DNA from: Liolophura sinensis | Taxonomy: Eukaryota; Mollusca; Polyplacophora; Chitonida; Chitonidae | Reading direction: 5' to 3' | Length of the DNA: 64,000 nt | Assembly (NCBI RefSeq): GCF_032854445.1 | Contig: NC_088304.1 | Location: 5,640,001 to 5,704,000, forward strand | Shown: positions 10,898 to 22,532 of the stretch, in pieces | Position numbering within the stretch: position 1 is the stretch's first letter | How the letters are laid out: every line of letters begins with the position of its first letter | Notes under the pieces: model-generated | The model's input: only the letters and a program-made list of their open reading frames with translations | Databases searched by the model: none | What the model was told of the DNA's origin: nothing | Made by a program: the position numbers and the translations under genes

Positions 10898-13195
10898 ATG
10901 AACGTACTAAGTTCAGGTGACAACAAGAACCTGTCCTTTGTTCTGCAGCATTATCTGCCCTTGCCGGAGAATTTACAGCAATGTCCACATCGCCAAATGC
11001 TGTTAGCCTCAACCGATACTGTCCACAGTATAAAATCTGAACACTATTCACATACTGCCTGTGGAAGCTATGCAGAATGGTTAGCCCTTCCTTATAAAAT
11101 ATATCAGGAGACTGCCATTCTTGTTCAGCCTGCAATTATCACCTCACCAGATTTAGACATCGTTAAAATCAACAAACAGATTCTGGTAACATCAAAATCC
11201 CTAGAAGACTCTGACATTCCTAACAAAGAGCAATACTTGGCTATTTTCCAAATGGTACAGCTTTCCAGCACCCATGCTGGATATGTTATTCTGGAACTGG
11301 TTTTTCGTCAGCCACAACCGCGTGGTCCCTGTCAGTTTTGTGGACATGAAGAATGTGATAAAATGAGCACGTTTCTACCATTGGTTCTCCCAGGTAAAAC
11401 AGAAATACAGTGCTTACGAAGCTGTGTTCATGAGCATGAAAACAGACAGGGCGTGGAAAATGGACCAGCCTTCACCACCTCTACATGTACTTTTGGGGGG
11501 CAGTATGATACGGACAATGTGGATGCTATAGCTTGTCCAGAATGGCCTCCAATGGCAACTCATTGGCAGTCAAGAGATCGCCCTGGTAACTGGCCATCGC
11601 CTGCTCTAGTGGACAAAATCTTGAAAAGTGGTTGTTTGGTTGTTCCAGTCAGCCATAGCAAAAGCCTTCATCCTGACTACGAGTGGAGGTTGTCCTTTAG
11701 TCAAGCCGAAGTCAGCCTGGCAAGGTCACTGTCTGATGTTCAAAGGAAGTGTTATTTGATTGTGAAAACATTCTTCAAGACCAGCTTGTGTGAACCAGCT
11801 GTGCTATCCAGTTATCATCTGAAGACCCTAATGTTCTGGCAATGTGAACAGATACCAGAAAACACCTGGCATAAATCCAACATGGCTGACTGTGTAATTG
11901 GTCTGATAGATTCTCTCCTTAAGTCTCTCTCTGTCAGAAACATACCTCATTACTTCATCCCTGAGCACAATTTGATAGACCACATTGATTCAAATGACAT
12001 TGAGACCATCAAGGTCAAAGTTGAGGACTTGAGGGCAAATCTCTGCCAGCACCTTCTCCAGGGCTTCATTGCTTTGATGCCATGTTGTGTTCAGGGGAAA
12101 ACTGTAATCTGTGTCAAAGAAATCTTTGCTGAAGTTTTCAGACACTGCAGAACAGGAAATATCTTGTCTTCAACTGATCGAATGTGTTTTCTGCAGAATC
12201 TTGCTGAGTATTACTTCATTTTGGGCAGATATGACATATTTACAGATTTATGCCAAGAATATGTCAATAACCAGTCTTCACAGAGTCAGGGTATGAGTAG
12301 ACTTGAAGACAGTCGCGCCAAAAAACAGTCAGGGAAAACTGAACAGCTCCATCTTGACTTCCTGTTAAACCTCGCTTTGAGAATAACCCCTGATCCAAGA
12401 ACAGCCTACAATTGGATGGCAAATCCAAACTTTACACAACACTGTATTAATGAGGCAGACTTAATGAAGAGGAGAAACCAAATGGTAAGGCTCCATTATG
12501 CCCTGTTACCAAGGCATATCCCGGATGAACAAGTACTGAAAGTGCTCAGAAACAATTTTAAAACAAAAATGATCACGTTAATGGCTCAGAATGAAGGCAA
12601 TCCCAAATCTGCAGCTATTTCTGCTTACATAACGTGGCAGCTTGGTGACGTAGAACGAGCCCTTGAGGAAGTCCAGAAAGGACTGGCAATTCTGTCAAAA
12701 CTAAAATCCCATTCAGGTGAAGTATTTGTTGAAAGTAAAAGTGAAAGTATAAGTCTCATTAGCCAATCAAACAACCCTTCTCTTGAAGGTGACAGAGGTC
12801 AAGAGAAAAAGGACCAACCATTGGCTGAAAGAAAAGAGTATTTTGGTTTGACCAATAGCATGTATGCCACACAACTTCACTTTCAGGACATGTCCTATTC
12901 CCAGAAGTCTTCCTTTTCTCCAAACACTGTGCTCTTTTATGATGTTCACATAAACAGCTTGGATAAAACTCTTCAAGAAGCTATCCAAAGGCGAGGAGAT
13001 AGAAATCCTGTATCTATGCCAACAGAGTTACTGATGTTGTACACCAAGTACAAATGCTTACAGGACATTGCCGGCACTGAAATGGTTGACCTCACCAGGC
13101 GTGAAATGCTTGAAACAATGGAAAGGAAATATCCTTATCTGAATATAAATGATGTGAACATGATTAAATCTATTTGTTCCCTGGATAACAAATAA
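10898..13195 (+). CDS. Mab-21-domain protein, cGAS-like nucleotidyltransferase family
   Basis: Single coding exon, 765 residues from Met 10898 (the frame is open from 10769). I chose this ATG because it aligns with the first ATG of the broken paralogue (4908), and because 10801-10808 is an acceptor (CTTTTTAG), so the earlier Met lies in an intron. Numbering from 10769: G99-S100 motif in GSYAEWLALP; DLD at 128-130 as the likely metal-binding pair; D249/D252 in DTDNVDAIACPEWP as the third acidic site; GPAFTT at 232-237; EWRLSF at 305-310; YHLKTLMFWQCE at 349-360; YFIPEHNLI at 395-403. These are hallmarks of the Mab-21/cGAS-like fold, which includes second-messenger synthases and inactive members. 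Oddities are a stretch of about 28 residues between GS and DLD and a CxxCxHxxC cluster at 188-196. The helical C-terminus (470-808) may be TPR-like. Catalysis is unproven. A candidate polyadenylation signal is at 13671. Confidence 0.88.
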   Translation: MNVLSSGDNKNLSFVLQHYLPLPENLQQCPHRQMLLASTDTVHSIKSEHYSHTACGSYAEWLALPYKIYQETAILVQPAIITSPDLDIVKINKQILVTSKSLEDSDIPNKEQYLAIFQMVQLSSTHAGYVILELVFRQPQPRGPCQFCGHEECDKMSTFLPLVLPGKTEIQCLRSCVHEHENRQGVENGPAFTTSTCTFGGQYDTDNVDAIACPEWPPMATHWQSRDRPGNWPSPALVDKILKSGCLVVPVSHSKSLHPDYEWRLSFSQAEVSLARSLSDVQRKCYLIVKTFFKTSLCEPAVLSSYHLKTLMFWQCEQIPENTWHKSNMADCVIGLIDSLLKSLSVRNIPHYFIPEHNLIDHIDSNDIETIKVKVEDLRANLCQHLLQGFIALMPCCVQGKTVICVKEIFAEVFRHCRTGNILSSTDRMCFLQNLAEYYFILGRYDIFTDLCQEYVNNQSSQSQGMSRLEDSRAKKQSGKTEQLHLDFLLNLALRITPDPRTAYNWMANPNFTQHCINEADLMKRRNQMVRLHYALLPRHIPDEQVLKVLRNNFKTKMITLMAQNEGNPKSAAISAYITWQLGDVERALEEVQKGLAILSKLKSHSGEVFVESKSESISLISQSNNPSLEGDRGQEKKDQPLAERKEYFGLTNSMYATQLHFQDMSYSQKSSFSPNTVLFYDVHINSLDKTLQEAIQRRGDRNPVSMPTELLMLYTKYKCLQDIAGTEMVDLTRREMLETMERKYPYLNINDVNMIKSICSLDNK

Positions 13196-13782
13196 CAGTT
13201 TTCCACATGCTGTCATGTAAGAAACTTTACAGAATGTTCAAACTTTAATTGTGCTACATCTCTTTGATCTACTGAACTCCACAATCAACAGTTATATTCA
13301 GAATATAATGATACAGGCGCTTTAAATAGCTCCTACAGCTGTATATATAATATTTTTGTTCTTCATTTTATGTTTAATGCTTAAAACTGTACTAAATATA
13401 AATACAATTAAATTTGCCAAATCTAAAGAAACATTTTCTTTTTGTAGAATATAATACATGCCAAATTTTTATTTGCCCTCTTGTGAAATGTAGTTAAGTG
13501 TTGCTCTGCAATTAGCAATCCTTGTCATCAGAAACTCTTGTTATATGTTTTACTTCTGTGTTCAGAACTGAATTATTACCTTATTTTCAATAGCCATTTA
13601 AATATATTGAAATATGTCTCACATAATTTGAAATATAAATTTTAATGGATGGCTAAAACATCACAATTGTAATAAATACATATTGCTTTGTATATACATG
13701 TATGTACTGTCTTGATAAAAATCACTACGTTTAAATGTTGGCAAAGATTCAAAGAAAAGTGTCAGTTTACATGTATATTTTT

Positions 13783-14010
13783 ATTTGATTTGATTGGTGC
13801 TGTACGCCATACTCAAGAATATGTATTATGGTAAGAGGAAACTAACAACTGGTCAGAGGAAACCCACGACCATCCACAGGTTGGTGGCAGACCTTCCCAC
13901 ATACAAACCAAATGAGATTGAACCGAACTTTAACCCACAGTGACTGCATTGGTAAGATTCTCCTGGGTCATTGTCCCACTCTAACGCATTAACCACCTGG
14001 GCTTCCCAAC
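13783..14010 (-). repeat. SINE-1, nearly full, reverse
   Basis: The reverse complement contains a degraded tRNA-like head (13960-14007), the B-box-side CACTGTGGGTTAAAG block, the core (GACCATCCACAGGTTGGTGG at 13869-13888) and the tail. It is well diverged from the other copies. Confidence 0.75.
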
Positions 14011-15167
14011 ACTGTGTATACAGCAGAGCCGGATCCTAACCATCAATACTGTGCCAATTACGGTGGGATGGTCAGTGTATCCCACAGCCACTGTTGCCTG
14101 ACCCTGATCAAACACATCGTCATCCTCAGCTTACTATCCCAGCTTACTATTCTTGCGTTATTCGCGCAATCAATTTTCAAGCTGTAAATGACAGACTTAT
14201 ACCTGTACTATTTAAATTGTTAAAATGATTTTAAGTCATAATGCGACTTGCCCTATAGTTTTTTTTAACTTTATTACTGATTTTGAACGTAACATTTGCA
14301 CAGACCATATGGCTGATATTTTGTGGAAAGTAATTATTTGGGCCATTCTAAAGTAACAGGAAAAACTGGAATGAAACTACAAAGATAGATTTTTTTTACC
14401 AAAAATACCAAAAATCTCCGGTTTTGATTTTTACATTCTTTGGTGTATTTCATAATTATTATACATTGATAGGTCCAGCAATATTCTCACAATATGTAAT
14501 ACATTTTACAGCTTGCAAGGTTTAGGATACATGTATATATATGCCTAGGGCCTACATCACTTGTTCATGCCTACATGTATATAAAGGCTACACATGATTG
14601 CCCTCGTCATGCACAAACTTATCATAAACACGTTTTTGTGCTTAGAAAAATTGATAAACATAGGATCAACGATTGTGAAATTGGGGATATACAGTGTAAT
14701 TAAGGGGCTTGAGATTAAAAGGAAAGACATTAACATACAGACCTTTATATGTGTAGGCCTTGTGTGATGTACCCATATGACTCATCACATACATGTATAC
14801 ATTTTCAATATTGGTTTTTAAAAAACTTTTTTTTTGTTGTATATAAGCACAACACAGAGTGACACATAGTCACACAGACCCAAGTCAAATATTCCTGCAC
14901 AATTTTGTGTCTATCATGAAACTCTGGTAAATTTACCAACTGATCTGGCTGTACTGTAGTTGGGAACAATCTTATAGCCATTATAGGTTTTCACCTGGAG
15001 AAGACCTTATAAGGGAGGTTTTGTAATTAAGAGAACTGTACTTATAAGCTGTTGATTTTAGCGATACACGAATTCTTTGACCATTTCAATCCTCTACACT
15101 TCTATTTTGACACTTTCTGGGAGTTTGAATCATGTCATGTTTAAAAATATATATTCGTGAAGTTCAC

Positions 15168-15268
15168 TTGGTGCCTGGCTTCCTCCCACCATAAAGCTGT
15201 CTGCTGTCATATTAGTAAAATATTCTTGAGCATAAAACACCACAACAACGAAATAAATTCAATAAATA
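15168..15268 (+). repeat. SINE-1 3' fragment
   Basis: CCTCCCACCATAAAGCTG, GTAAAATATTCTTGAGCATA and AAATAAATTCAATAAATA tail blocks only. Confidence 0.75.
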
Positions 15269-15360
15269 AGTTTGGTGAGACAAGCAAACTTTTATTCTAA
15301 ATAAAATATTCCCCAAATTATTTTGCAAGACCAGCAAATATCACCAGTCACATATAATAT

Positions 15361-15633
15361 CTGCTGGGAGCTCGGTCGGTTAGCGCGCTAGCGCAGCGTA
15401 ATGACCTAGAAGCCTCTCACCAATGCAGTCACTGTAAGATCAAGTCCACCTCATACTGTCTTCCTCTACGGCCATACATGGGAAGGTCTGGCAGCAACCT
15501 GCAGATGGGGGTAGGTTTCCCCCAGGCTCTGCTTGGTTTCCTAGCATCATAATGCTGACTGCTGTTGTATAAGTGAAATACTCTTGAGTGCGGTATAAAA
15601 CACCCTTGAATCAAATAAATCAATAAATATAAT
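15361..15633 (+). repeat. SINE-1, essentially full length with tRNA-like head
   Basis: The head reads GCTCGGTCGGTTAGCGCGCT (A-box-like) and CACTGTAAGATCAAGTCC (B-box-like), the internal RNA polymerase III promoter layout of a tRNA-derived SINE. It is followed by the CCTCTACGGCCATACATGGG block, the core, GTGAAATACTCTTGAGTGCG and an AAATAAATCAATAAAT tail. With 29131-29466 it defines the family in this window at about 270 bp. Confidence 0.88.
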
Positions 15634-15740
15634 ATCTGTCAACTGGCTACGACAAGAGGCAATTGAAAGCCTGCATTCTGGTATCAGGACATACACACCT
15701 GTTTATCAGGAAGTCTCATCTGACCAAGCCTAGACGGTTA

Positions 15741-15955
15741 CCCTAACCTTGCGAATCTTTTCTCACATGAAAGAGCCACTTTCAGAGCAATTTAAGCACA
15801 TTTATCATTTGAATTTGGAGACAAAACTACATTTGTTGGATTGGCAATTGTATGGGTTTCACAAAAAATATAATTTTATTCTACACAGAATTATGTCTTC
15901 AGACTATGCTTGGATAAACACCTTGCGAAGCTTCGAAAAGGCTGAAGAATTATGG
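15741..15955 (-). mobile_element. 217-bp TA-flanked MITE family, copy 2
   Basis: 215 bp with TA at 15739-15740 and 15956-15957. The ends CCCTAACC...CTTTTCTCACATG and GAAAAGGCTGAAGAATTATGG are inverted relative to each other. The internal sequence matches the reverse complement of 16996-17212, including the TTTTGTCTCCAAA block. It is the most diverged copy. Confidence 0.75.
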
Positions 15956-16005
15956 TACAAGGAGCACCTTACCACATGTGGCAGGCAATCCTCCACAGCT
16001 GTTGT

Positions 16006-16175
16006 TAGGCTATCACCATGATCAGTGCTGAACAAACACTATCAGTGCAGGCAATATAAAGGGTGATGAAGAAGCTATTTGCCACAACACAATCACAATT
16101 TAGGCTATCACCGTGATCAGTGATGAACAAACACTATCAGTGCTGGCAATATAAAGGGTGATGAAGAAGCTATTT
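16006..16175. repeat. Two-copy 96-bp tandem duplication
   Basis: AGGCTATCACCATGATCAGT ... GATGAAGAAGCTATTT occurs at 16006 and again at 16102 with few changes. Confidence 0.9.
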
Positions 16176-16995
16176 ATTTATACGCATGTATAATATTTAT
16201 CACTCAACTGATACTGGTTACATTAATTTTATCAAACAATATGCTTTACATGCCATTGTTGCTTTCTTCCTGATCTTTTGATTCTGTTTGTACAGTCTGT
16301 ATAAATACTTACCTAATTTTCCACAATGCAGTCAACACCACGCATACACTAGGATATGCCGATACATATTTCCGTACCAGTACATCCAACTCGATTTCAC
16401 TTTAAATACACATGAATTTATGACTACAACCAGAAATCGGTAAACAGACACCATACTAATCCCCTTTATAATATCTATTGTTTGTCAATAAAATTGGTGC
16501 ATCTGTAGGGTGACATAAAATATGAAGGAAGTGATCAATATCGCAGTATACAATTAACTCGCTTTAAATTAGCCTGATGACTTAGATTTTAATATCCACA
16601 GTTTTCCTTCATCTGCTCACTAAGGTAATTAACATGCATAAGTATAATCTCCTGGATTTAAGATAAACCTTGTTTTGTTTGCTGGGTAAGCTGAGCATCA
16701 GGTTTGAAAATAATTAGGCCAGCACAGAACAAAGGTATTATATAGATGTACCTTAACATCACAGGCCAATTCCACAAAGTTGTTTCTCATTAAAGCCAAA
16801 ATTTAAATTCTCTTCATGATGCTTACTTTTTGGTACAGAAGGTTGAAACTTGGACAAGTTTATGTTTACATAACATTGATGAGGCGGGCAAACATTTAAT
16901 TTCTAAAGCCCCAAGCTTTTTTTTTTACGATTGTATTTCAAATTTTGACTTAAGTCAAAAGCTGAGGATGACAGCCTGGAATCTCCCCCTGTATA

Positions 16996-17212
16996 CTGTA
17001 ATTCTTCAACCTTTTCACATGTTTGCAAGGTCTTTAGACAAGCATATACAGAAGGTAATATTTCGTGTAGACTGATACGATTATACTTGTTGTGAAGCCC
17101 TGAAATTGGTTAATCCAACCAATGTAGTCTTTTCTCCAAAATCAAATAGAAAATGGACATAAATTGCACAGAAAGTTGCTCTTTCATATGTGAATAGGTT
17201 GAGGAATTAGGG
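16996..17212 (+). mobile_element. 217-bp TA-flanked MITE, copy 3
   Basis: Starts CTGTAATTCTTCAACCTTTT and ends GGTTGAGGAATTAGGG, with TA at 16994-16995 and 17213-17214. The reverse complement of the right end, CCCTAATTCCTCAACC, shows the terminal inverted repeat clearly. It has the same length as copy 1. Confidence 0.85.
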
Positions 17213-17214
17213 TA

Positions 17215-18311
17215 ATGATGTTAAGGTACATCTTATACCTTAACACTGATTTGTGGTTTTGTCTGTTTGGATGAAAAATAACAATGAAAATGAGCTTTTC
17301 ATGAAGAATACGTTTATTGTAAGTGTCGATTTTTATTTGCAAATAAGTAAGAATTAGGCTTACACAACTGAATATGACAACTGCATGTATTTTATGCGAT
17401 ATCGATTACCAGCGTATGTGCCACAGATTTCATGTATACTTTCGAGCCGTAAATATTTAAACAACATTCTGCTGTGCTTGATTATATCACCGATTACATC
17501 ATGAAAATATAGTATTATTGCTCTTATTTACCTGGAGGGCGCAACTCGTGTAATTTAAGTAGCTTAACAGTTTTCAATCACAGCAACCAAAGTTCATCTT
17601 GCTCATGCGAACAAGTGTTACTTGCGTCTCACTGATGAGTAGCTTAACCTCTCTACTGATTTACACTAGTGTACCAGCTCAATGTAGAAACTGAAGAACT
17701 GGAAATCAATTCACACTGAATTATGTTGGTTACAACTACCCATTCCAAATATACCAAATATACAGGGTGCTGTCCTTGTTTACGTGTAACTTTCTATGTT
17801 ACCACTAAAATCAATTCATTCATGCCTCCCTGAATGGGGCCGGCCAAATATGGACGCCCTTTACAGATGGATGTAGTCCACATGACAAAAGCATGTGACT
17901 CACGCACATGCACATTCACCATGTTGATCTGTCTTAAACATCTAAAAACTAATTCTGTCATAACAGCTTGAGTAGTCTAGGAAGTCCGAAGCCAAAACAA
18001 AAAAGAAAGAAATGACTTTCTGAAGTGTATGAATAGTTGAGTGCAGAAATCATGTATGACAGTATCATGTGACAGAGGCTAGCACGTCTTACTGTATACA
18101 CCGTTTCTCTTTGTATGTAAATTGAGCATTTCTCCATTCACTTTGAACCAATGAAACATCAGTAAAAGCATGTCACTGTGGGAAAATTAACGTCGTCAAA
18201 CGCGTGGAAATCAACACGTAAATACCACCCTAGTCTTCAGGGTTCCCCCCATTTCTTAAGTTTCAGTCTACTGCAAATCAAACTGTGCTATAAATTAACA
18301 CGATGTTTGTC
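17215..18311. other. Noncoding stretch
   Basis: No exon, RNA gene or repeat that I can support. Confidence 0.45.
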
Positions 18312-18445
18312 TCATTTATTTATTTATCTGATTGGTGTTTTACGCTGTACTCAAGAATATTTCACTTACACGACGGCGGCCAGCGCTATGGTGAGAGGAA
18401 ACCTGTCACAGGCCGGGGAAAACCCACGACCATCCGCAGGTTGAA
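18312..18445 (-). repeat. SINE-1 3' half, reverse
   Basis: ATTT tail, GATTGGTGTTTTACGCTGTA block, GCGGCCAGCGCTATGGTGAG block and core GACCATCCGCAGGTTG. It is one of the better preserved copies and is truncated at the core. Confidence 0.85.
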
Positions 18446-19224
18446 CATGTGTTTGAATTCCATTTAAGTGTATTACTGAATTTAATGTTACAGTTCTTAG
18501 TCTTCTTCTCATGATATGCTTGTACTGATTTTTCGGCCTTGTGTGTGCACCGTTCTGCAAAGTCACGAGTGTGCGTTCATGGAATATTTATTTTCAAGTG
18601 ATTCACATTGCACTTCACTTTCAAGTTACCATTGCGGCGCATGCGATGCGATAAACGAAGAACGAACGCGAATATTTGTAATTTTCACTTCGATCAGTAG
18701 GCCTATTAACCTTTGATGCAAAAAAAATGACAAATACTCACATTGAAAACAAAACTATACGTGGTTTTCATCTGTGTTGGGACACTCAGTAGTTTTGGTT
18801 CAGTGAACTTGAATACAGTATGAAGAAAGCAAACCACAAGTTTCGTCAGATCAAACTTTCATCATTCACCGGAAGTGACAGTCAGCTGTTCATTGGGTGA
18901 CTCCAAAAAATGGAATCTAGCGAAAATGTGGAAAGTCCTCTTCTCTGCAGAGCACAAATCAATTTACGAAGACATGAAAAATTCAGCCCTTTCACATGTG
19001 TATACAAATAACTAGTGATGATTATGCATAGTCTGTTATGTCTCTGTATGCTACACACTATTGTTATGTACTGAGCTTTCTTTTTTTTTTGGCCCAGCCT
19101 GGTTTGTAACCAAAGCTTTCTGGTTAAAAACCACACTGGGTTATATATGTGATTGTGTTGTGGCAAACAGGAAAAAAAAAAAATCAGAATAGCAACATAA
19201 ACAAGAAACCGGTCATTATAGCCA

Positions 19225-19690
19225 AGGGTCATCATCATCATTCAGTTCAAATGCAGTGGATGAAGGAAAGCAGACAGCTCATAGGAGAAACCACCATACA
19301 CCATCATCAAACACTTTGAATGCAGTAAGTGGACAAAACCAGACAGAATGACTGGGGGAAACCACCATACATCATCATCAGTCACTTTGAATGCAGTGGG
19401 TGAAGGAAACCAGAAAGTTAGCTCATAGGAGAAACCATCATACATCATCATCAGTCACAAGTAGGTGGAGGAAACCAGACTGACATATGGAGACCACCAT
19501 ACATCATCAGCCCCTCTAAACGTAGTAGGAGAAAGAAACCAGACAGTTTGAAGGGGAATCCACCATACATTATCATCAGTGACTTCGAATGCAGTGGGTG
19601 GAGAAACCTGACAGCTTGGAGGGGAAAGCACCATACATCATCATCAGCAAATCTGAATGCAGTGGGGGGAAGGGAGGAAAACCGAAGGCC
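19225..19690. repeat. Imperfect tandem array, about 60-75 bp unit
   Basis: ACCATACATCATCATCAGTC, followed by TTTGAATGCAGTGGGTGAAG and a GAAACCAGACAG block, is repeated about seven times with variable spacing. Minus-strand frames across it are repeat artefacts. Confidence 0.85.
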
Positions 19691-20739
19691 GGCAATTTAT
19701 TCAAGTTCCTCTACCTATTGAACTTACTGTTATGTATGGAGGGAAAAATTCTTGACTACCATTGAACTTAAGAAACCAAGTATATCCCAACATATCCTGA
19801 TGATGTGTAGTCATTTTTACTCATAAATACTGACTGATTGGCTAGGAGAGCCAAACAATTATTTACAAATACTGTATTGGACATAAAATCCTGTCCTTAC
19901 TCAGGTTGCCTATCAGATTCTTTTAGCTCTATTGACCGTAAAACAGCATTTTGATTTTTTTTTTTTTTGTAGATAAATGTAGATCTGAGCACCAAAGGTC
20001 ATATTTTAAGACATTTATTAGCCATGTGAATTTTCAGATTACAGCGTGTTTAAAACAAGAAGACAATTATTTCATTGAAAATGTACATGTAAGTCTGTAA
20101 CCCTTGACAACCAACATGCCAACAGAAGTATAAAGTGGGGCATTTTATATCATATCAGGGACGATGCTGCTTCAACATTTTTCTTGTCGCACCACAAAAG
20201 ACTTCTAAGGTGAAAGTCCTAATTCACCTGCTGAACAACTTTAATATCTGCAGGTGCATCACTATAGGTAAATTTAAGAAATATGAAATCAAAATCAATT
20301 TGTCACAACACTTGGCAGTAAGAGCTTCACAATACCCTCAAATGAACAGAAACAAAGATGTCCCCATTCAACAATGATACTCAGTTTTATAGGCATTTAC
20401 ATGCGCTTAGCACTGAATGTCAACACTACATTTAAAACAAAGCCCTGAGTGCATCTGTTAAATGGATCATCAACTGACAACACAGAGCGTGGCTGAACCT
20501 GTATTGCTTATGGAGAGGTTAGCCACAAAGTTTTAGGCACCTGTGAAAGGATTGTAAAACCTCACCCTCCAACCTTCAACAAGAGTTCAGGTGAACACAA
20601 CATATGCCACAACAAATGCATTTGTTTGAAATGTATAAAAGAATACCAGCAGCATTGTGGTGAGAACAACCCCTGAGGGGAATCTTTATGGGTGTTGATG
20701 GCAGGTATGTGGTTACCTTGACTAGCCCACAAGTGAACA

Positions 20740-21070
20740 AATATGTCCACCAAAAATGAAAACTTTATATGGAAAATAGTTGGAGCTGTAGCCCAGACAC
20801 GAAATGATTTCTATTTATATAGTATATATAAGGAAAATGGCAATCTGGTAACCATGACATCCGCGGAAAGGAACGAGAATTGCGACACATTGTCATCTGT
20901 GTATGTATGTATGTATCCACCAAAAATGTATATATTAGGAAAATGGCTATTTGATTACCATGACAATATTGAAAATTGACAAATTTGGGTACCTGTGTGT
21001 CTATGTATCCACCAAAACTTAAAATTCTATGTGGAAAACTGTTGGAGTTATAGCCCAGACACGAATACGG
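20740..21070. repeat. Three diverged repeats
   Basis: CCACCAAAA followed by a TATGGAAAA / GTTGGAG(C/T)T(G/A)TAGCCCAG block at 20749, 20918 and 21010. The middle copy is incomplete. Confidence 0.7.
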
Positions 21071-22079
21071 AAGGACAGACAGACAAAATCGCTTTAACAT
21101 AACACATTCCACCTAATGGCAAGGGTGTATTAAAATTGGTCAAGCAGAGACACTTAATACAAGGTGAGCAAACAGGGTATGAACAACCTCAGAAATATGA
21201 TCTACAGTTACATATGAAATGAATAAGTTACCTTACTTAGTGGCACACAAAAAATACTTGTGGCACAGCCATTGGCCCAAAGGCCTTACATTTCAAAAGG
21301 CTGAAAAAATAGGGTCTACAGAGTCCCATGAATCGGTTATATGTTATATGTTATTCCATGTAGAGTTCCCTTGTAGCAGCCTGGATAATAACAATGTCAA
21401 GCCATACTTTACTGGAATATGACAATCAACGGCAAAAGAGAGTAAGTTTTCTGTATGACAGGACACAAGATTTGAACCTGGGACCTAAACCATACATGAC
21501 ATACACACTCTATTTGTGCCACCTTCTACATGATGACAAGGTTGATGTGCTGCATATGTGGCGATATCATGAAAAACTGAAGAATTTAATATGGCAATAT
21601 TAATGTACATACTCTATGACAGTATCCACTTTAGGAACCCTGAACTTCAAACAACTGTTTTCATTATACGAGTATTGTGACTATCATCCCACTGAACTGG
21701 ACGCAGATAAGCTGTGCAATGTCACTGAGCATTTCAAACGATGTGCCACACAGGCCAGTATTAGGTCCCCTTGCCTGCTGATGCTAACCAGCCAACTGTA
21801 ACTTGTGAAAACAGAACTGCACTTCAGTCTTCCTTGCCCTGACTACCACATAAGTCATCCTGATAAGTTATATCAGCACATTTAACATAGTCAGTATGTG
21901 CAGTAGATTACACACAGTATCACTGTGGTTTTGTTCCTTGAAATGTATTCTAATTTATTCAAAGTCTCTAGTATAAATTCGCAAGTGCATATACCAGTGT
22001 CCATATCCCATACACACAGCTTGACAATGCCTGATGACTGGCCATGTACATGTAGGCTTGTTTGAGAAGTCTGCATCGT

Positions 22080-22532
22080 TCAGGAGAAGTTAAGGTTCAT
22101 GTCGCTGTCATAGTTAACACGGACAGTTAATGAACATGTGTCACAGCACACCACGTCCATTCTCAGGTTAGTGTCCATGTCTGTAAGTTTATAACAACCA
22201 CCGCAGCGACAGTCGTACGTCCTCAGATTCCTCTCCTCGTCGATGTCAAAATCCTCCAAGCAAATTTCTTCCTGGACCGGTCCTTCCTGCGCCAAACAAC
22301 GCTCCTGCCAGCGAACATCAAACTCTCGCCGCAAGTGCGCATCACTAAGGATTTTCCAGGCTCTGTCTACAGCCAGGTATCTGTCCTTCATTTCCAGTTT
22401 TTCTGAGTCTGTCATTGAGCTGTTATTGACTTTGTCTGGATGCAGATCCCGCACAAGTCTCTGGTAGGACTGCTTTATCACATCCACAGAGTCAGTTTTG
22501 TTACACTGCAGTACGTCATAAAGATTCTCCAT
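22080..22532 (-). CDS. DNAJC24: DNAJC24 / DPH4, diphthamide biosynthesis J-protein
   Basis: 150 residues, complete in one coding exon and close to the usual length of the family. An N-terminal J domain (residues 1-75) has the invariant HPDK at 31-34. A CSL-type zinc finger follows: C108xC110GG, then C130-D-T-C133-S-L at the C-terminal end. DPH4/DNAJC24 proteins supply electrons or iron through the zinc/iron-binding CSL domain and help make diphthamide on elongation factor 2 in the cytosol. The start context is strong (ACCATGG). Upstream on this strand an acceptor (TTTTGCTTACAG, exon from 22581) points to a 5' UTR exon, probably 23822-23950. An AATAAA lies about 120 bp past the stop (minus strand, 21954-21959). 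It is divergent to TMX2. Confidence 0.95.
   Translation of the reverse strand: MENLYDVLQCNKTDSVDVIKQSYQRLVRDLHPDKVNNSSMTDSEKLEMKDRYLAVDRAWKILSDAHLRREFDVRWQERCLAQEGPVQEEICLEDFDIDEERNLRTYDCRCGGCYKLTDMDTNLRMDVVCCDTCSLTVRVNYDSDMNLNFS

Larger units (their letters stand above)
13196..22079. other. Intergenic, repeat-bearing
   Basis: After the probable 3' UTR of the Mab-21 gene (AATAAA at 13671) I see no exon with family motifs or a convincing acceptor-donor pair. The contents are SINE-1 copies, two MITEs and three short tandem arrays, listed separately. The remaining sequence is AT-rich and featureless to me. Confidence 0.55.

Noticed and set aside
15361-15450. tRNA gene
   Set aside because: The A and B boxes belong to the head of a SINE; the cloverleaf is not intact and the SINE body follows.
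18882-19241. 119-codon minus-strand ORF
   Set aside because: Low-complexity translation with poly-A/T stretches, no domain, and it runs into the tandem array at 19225.
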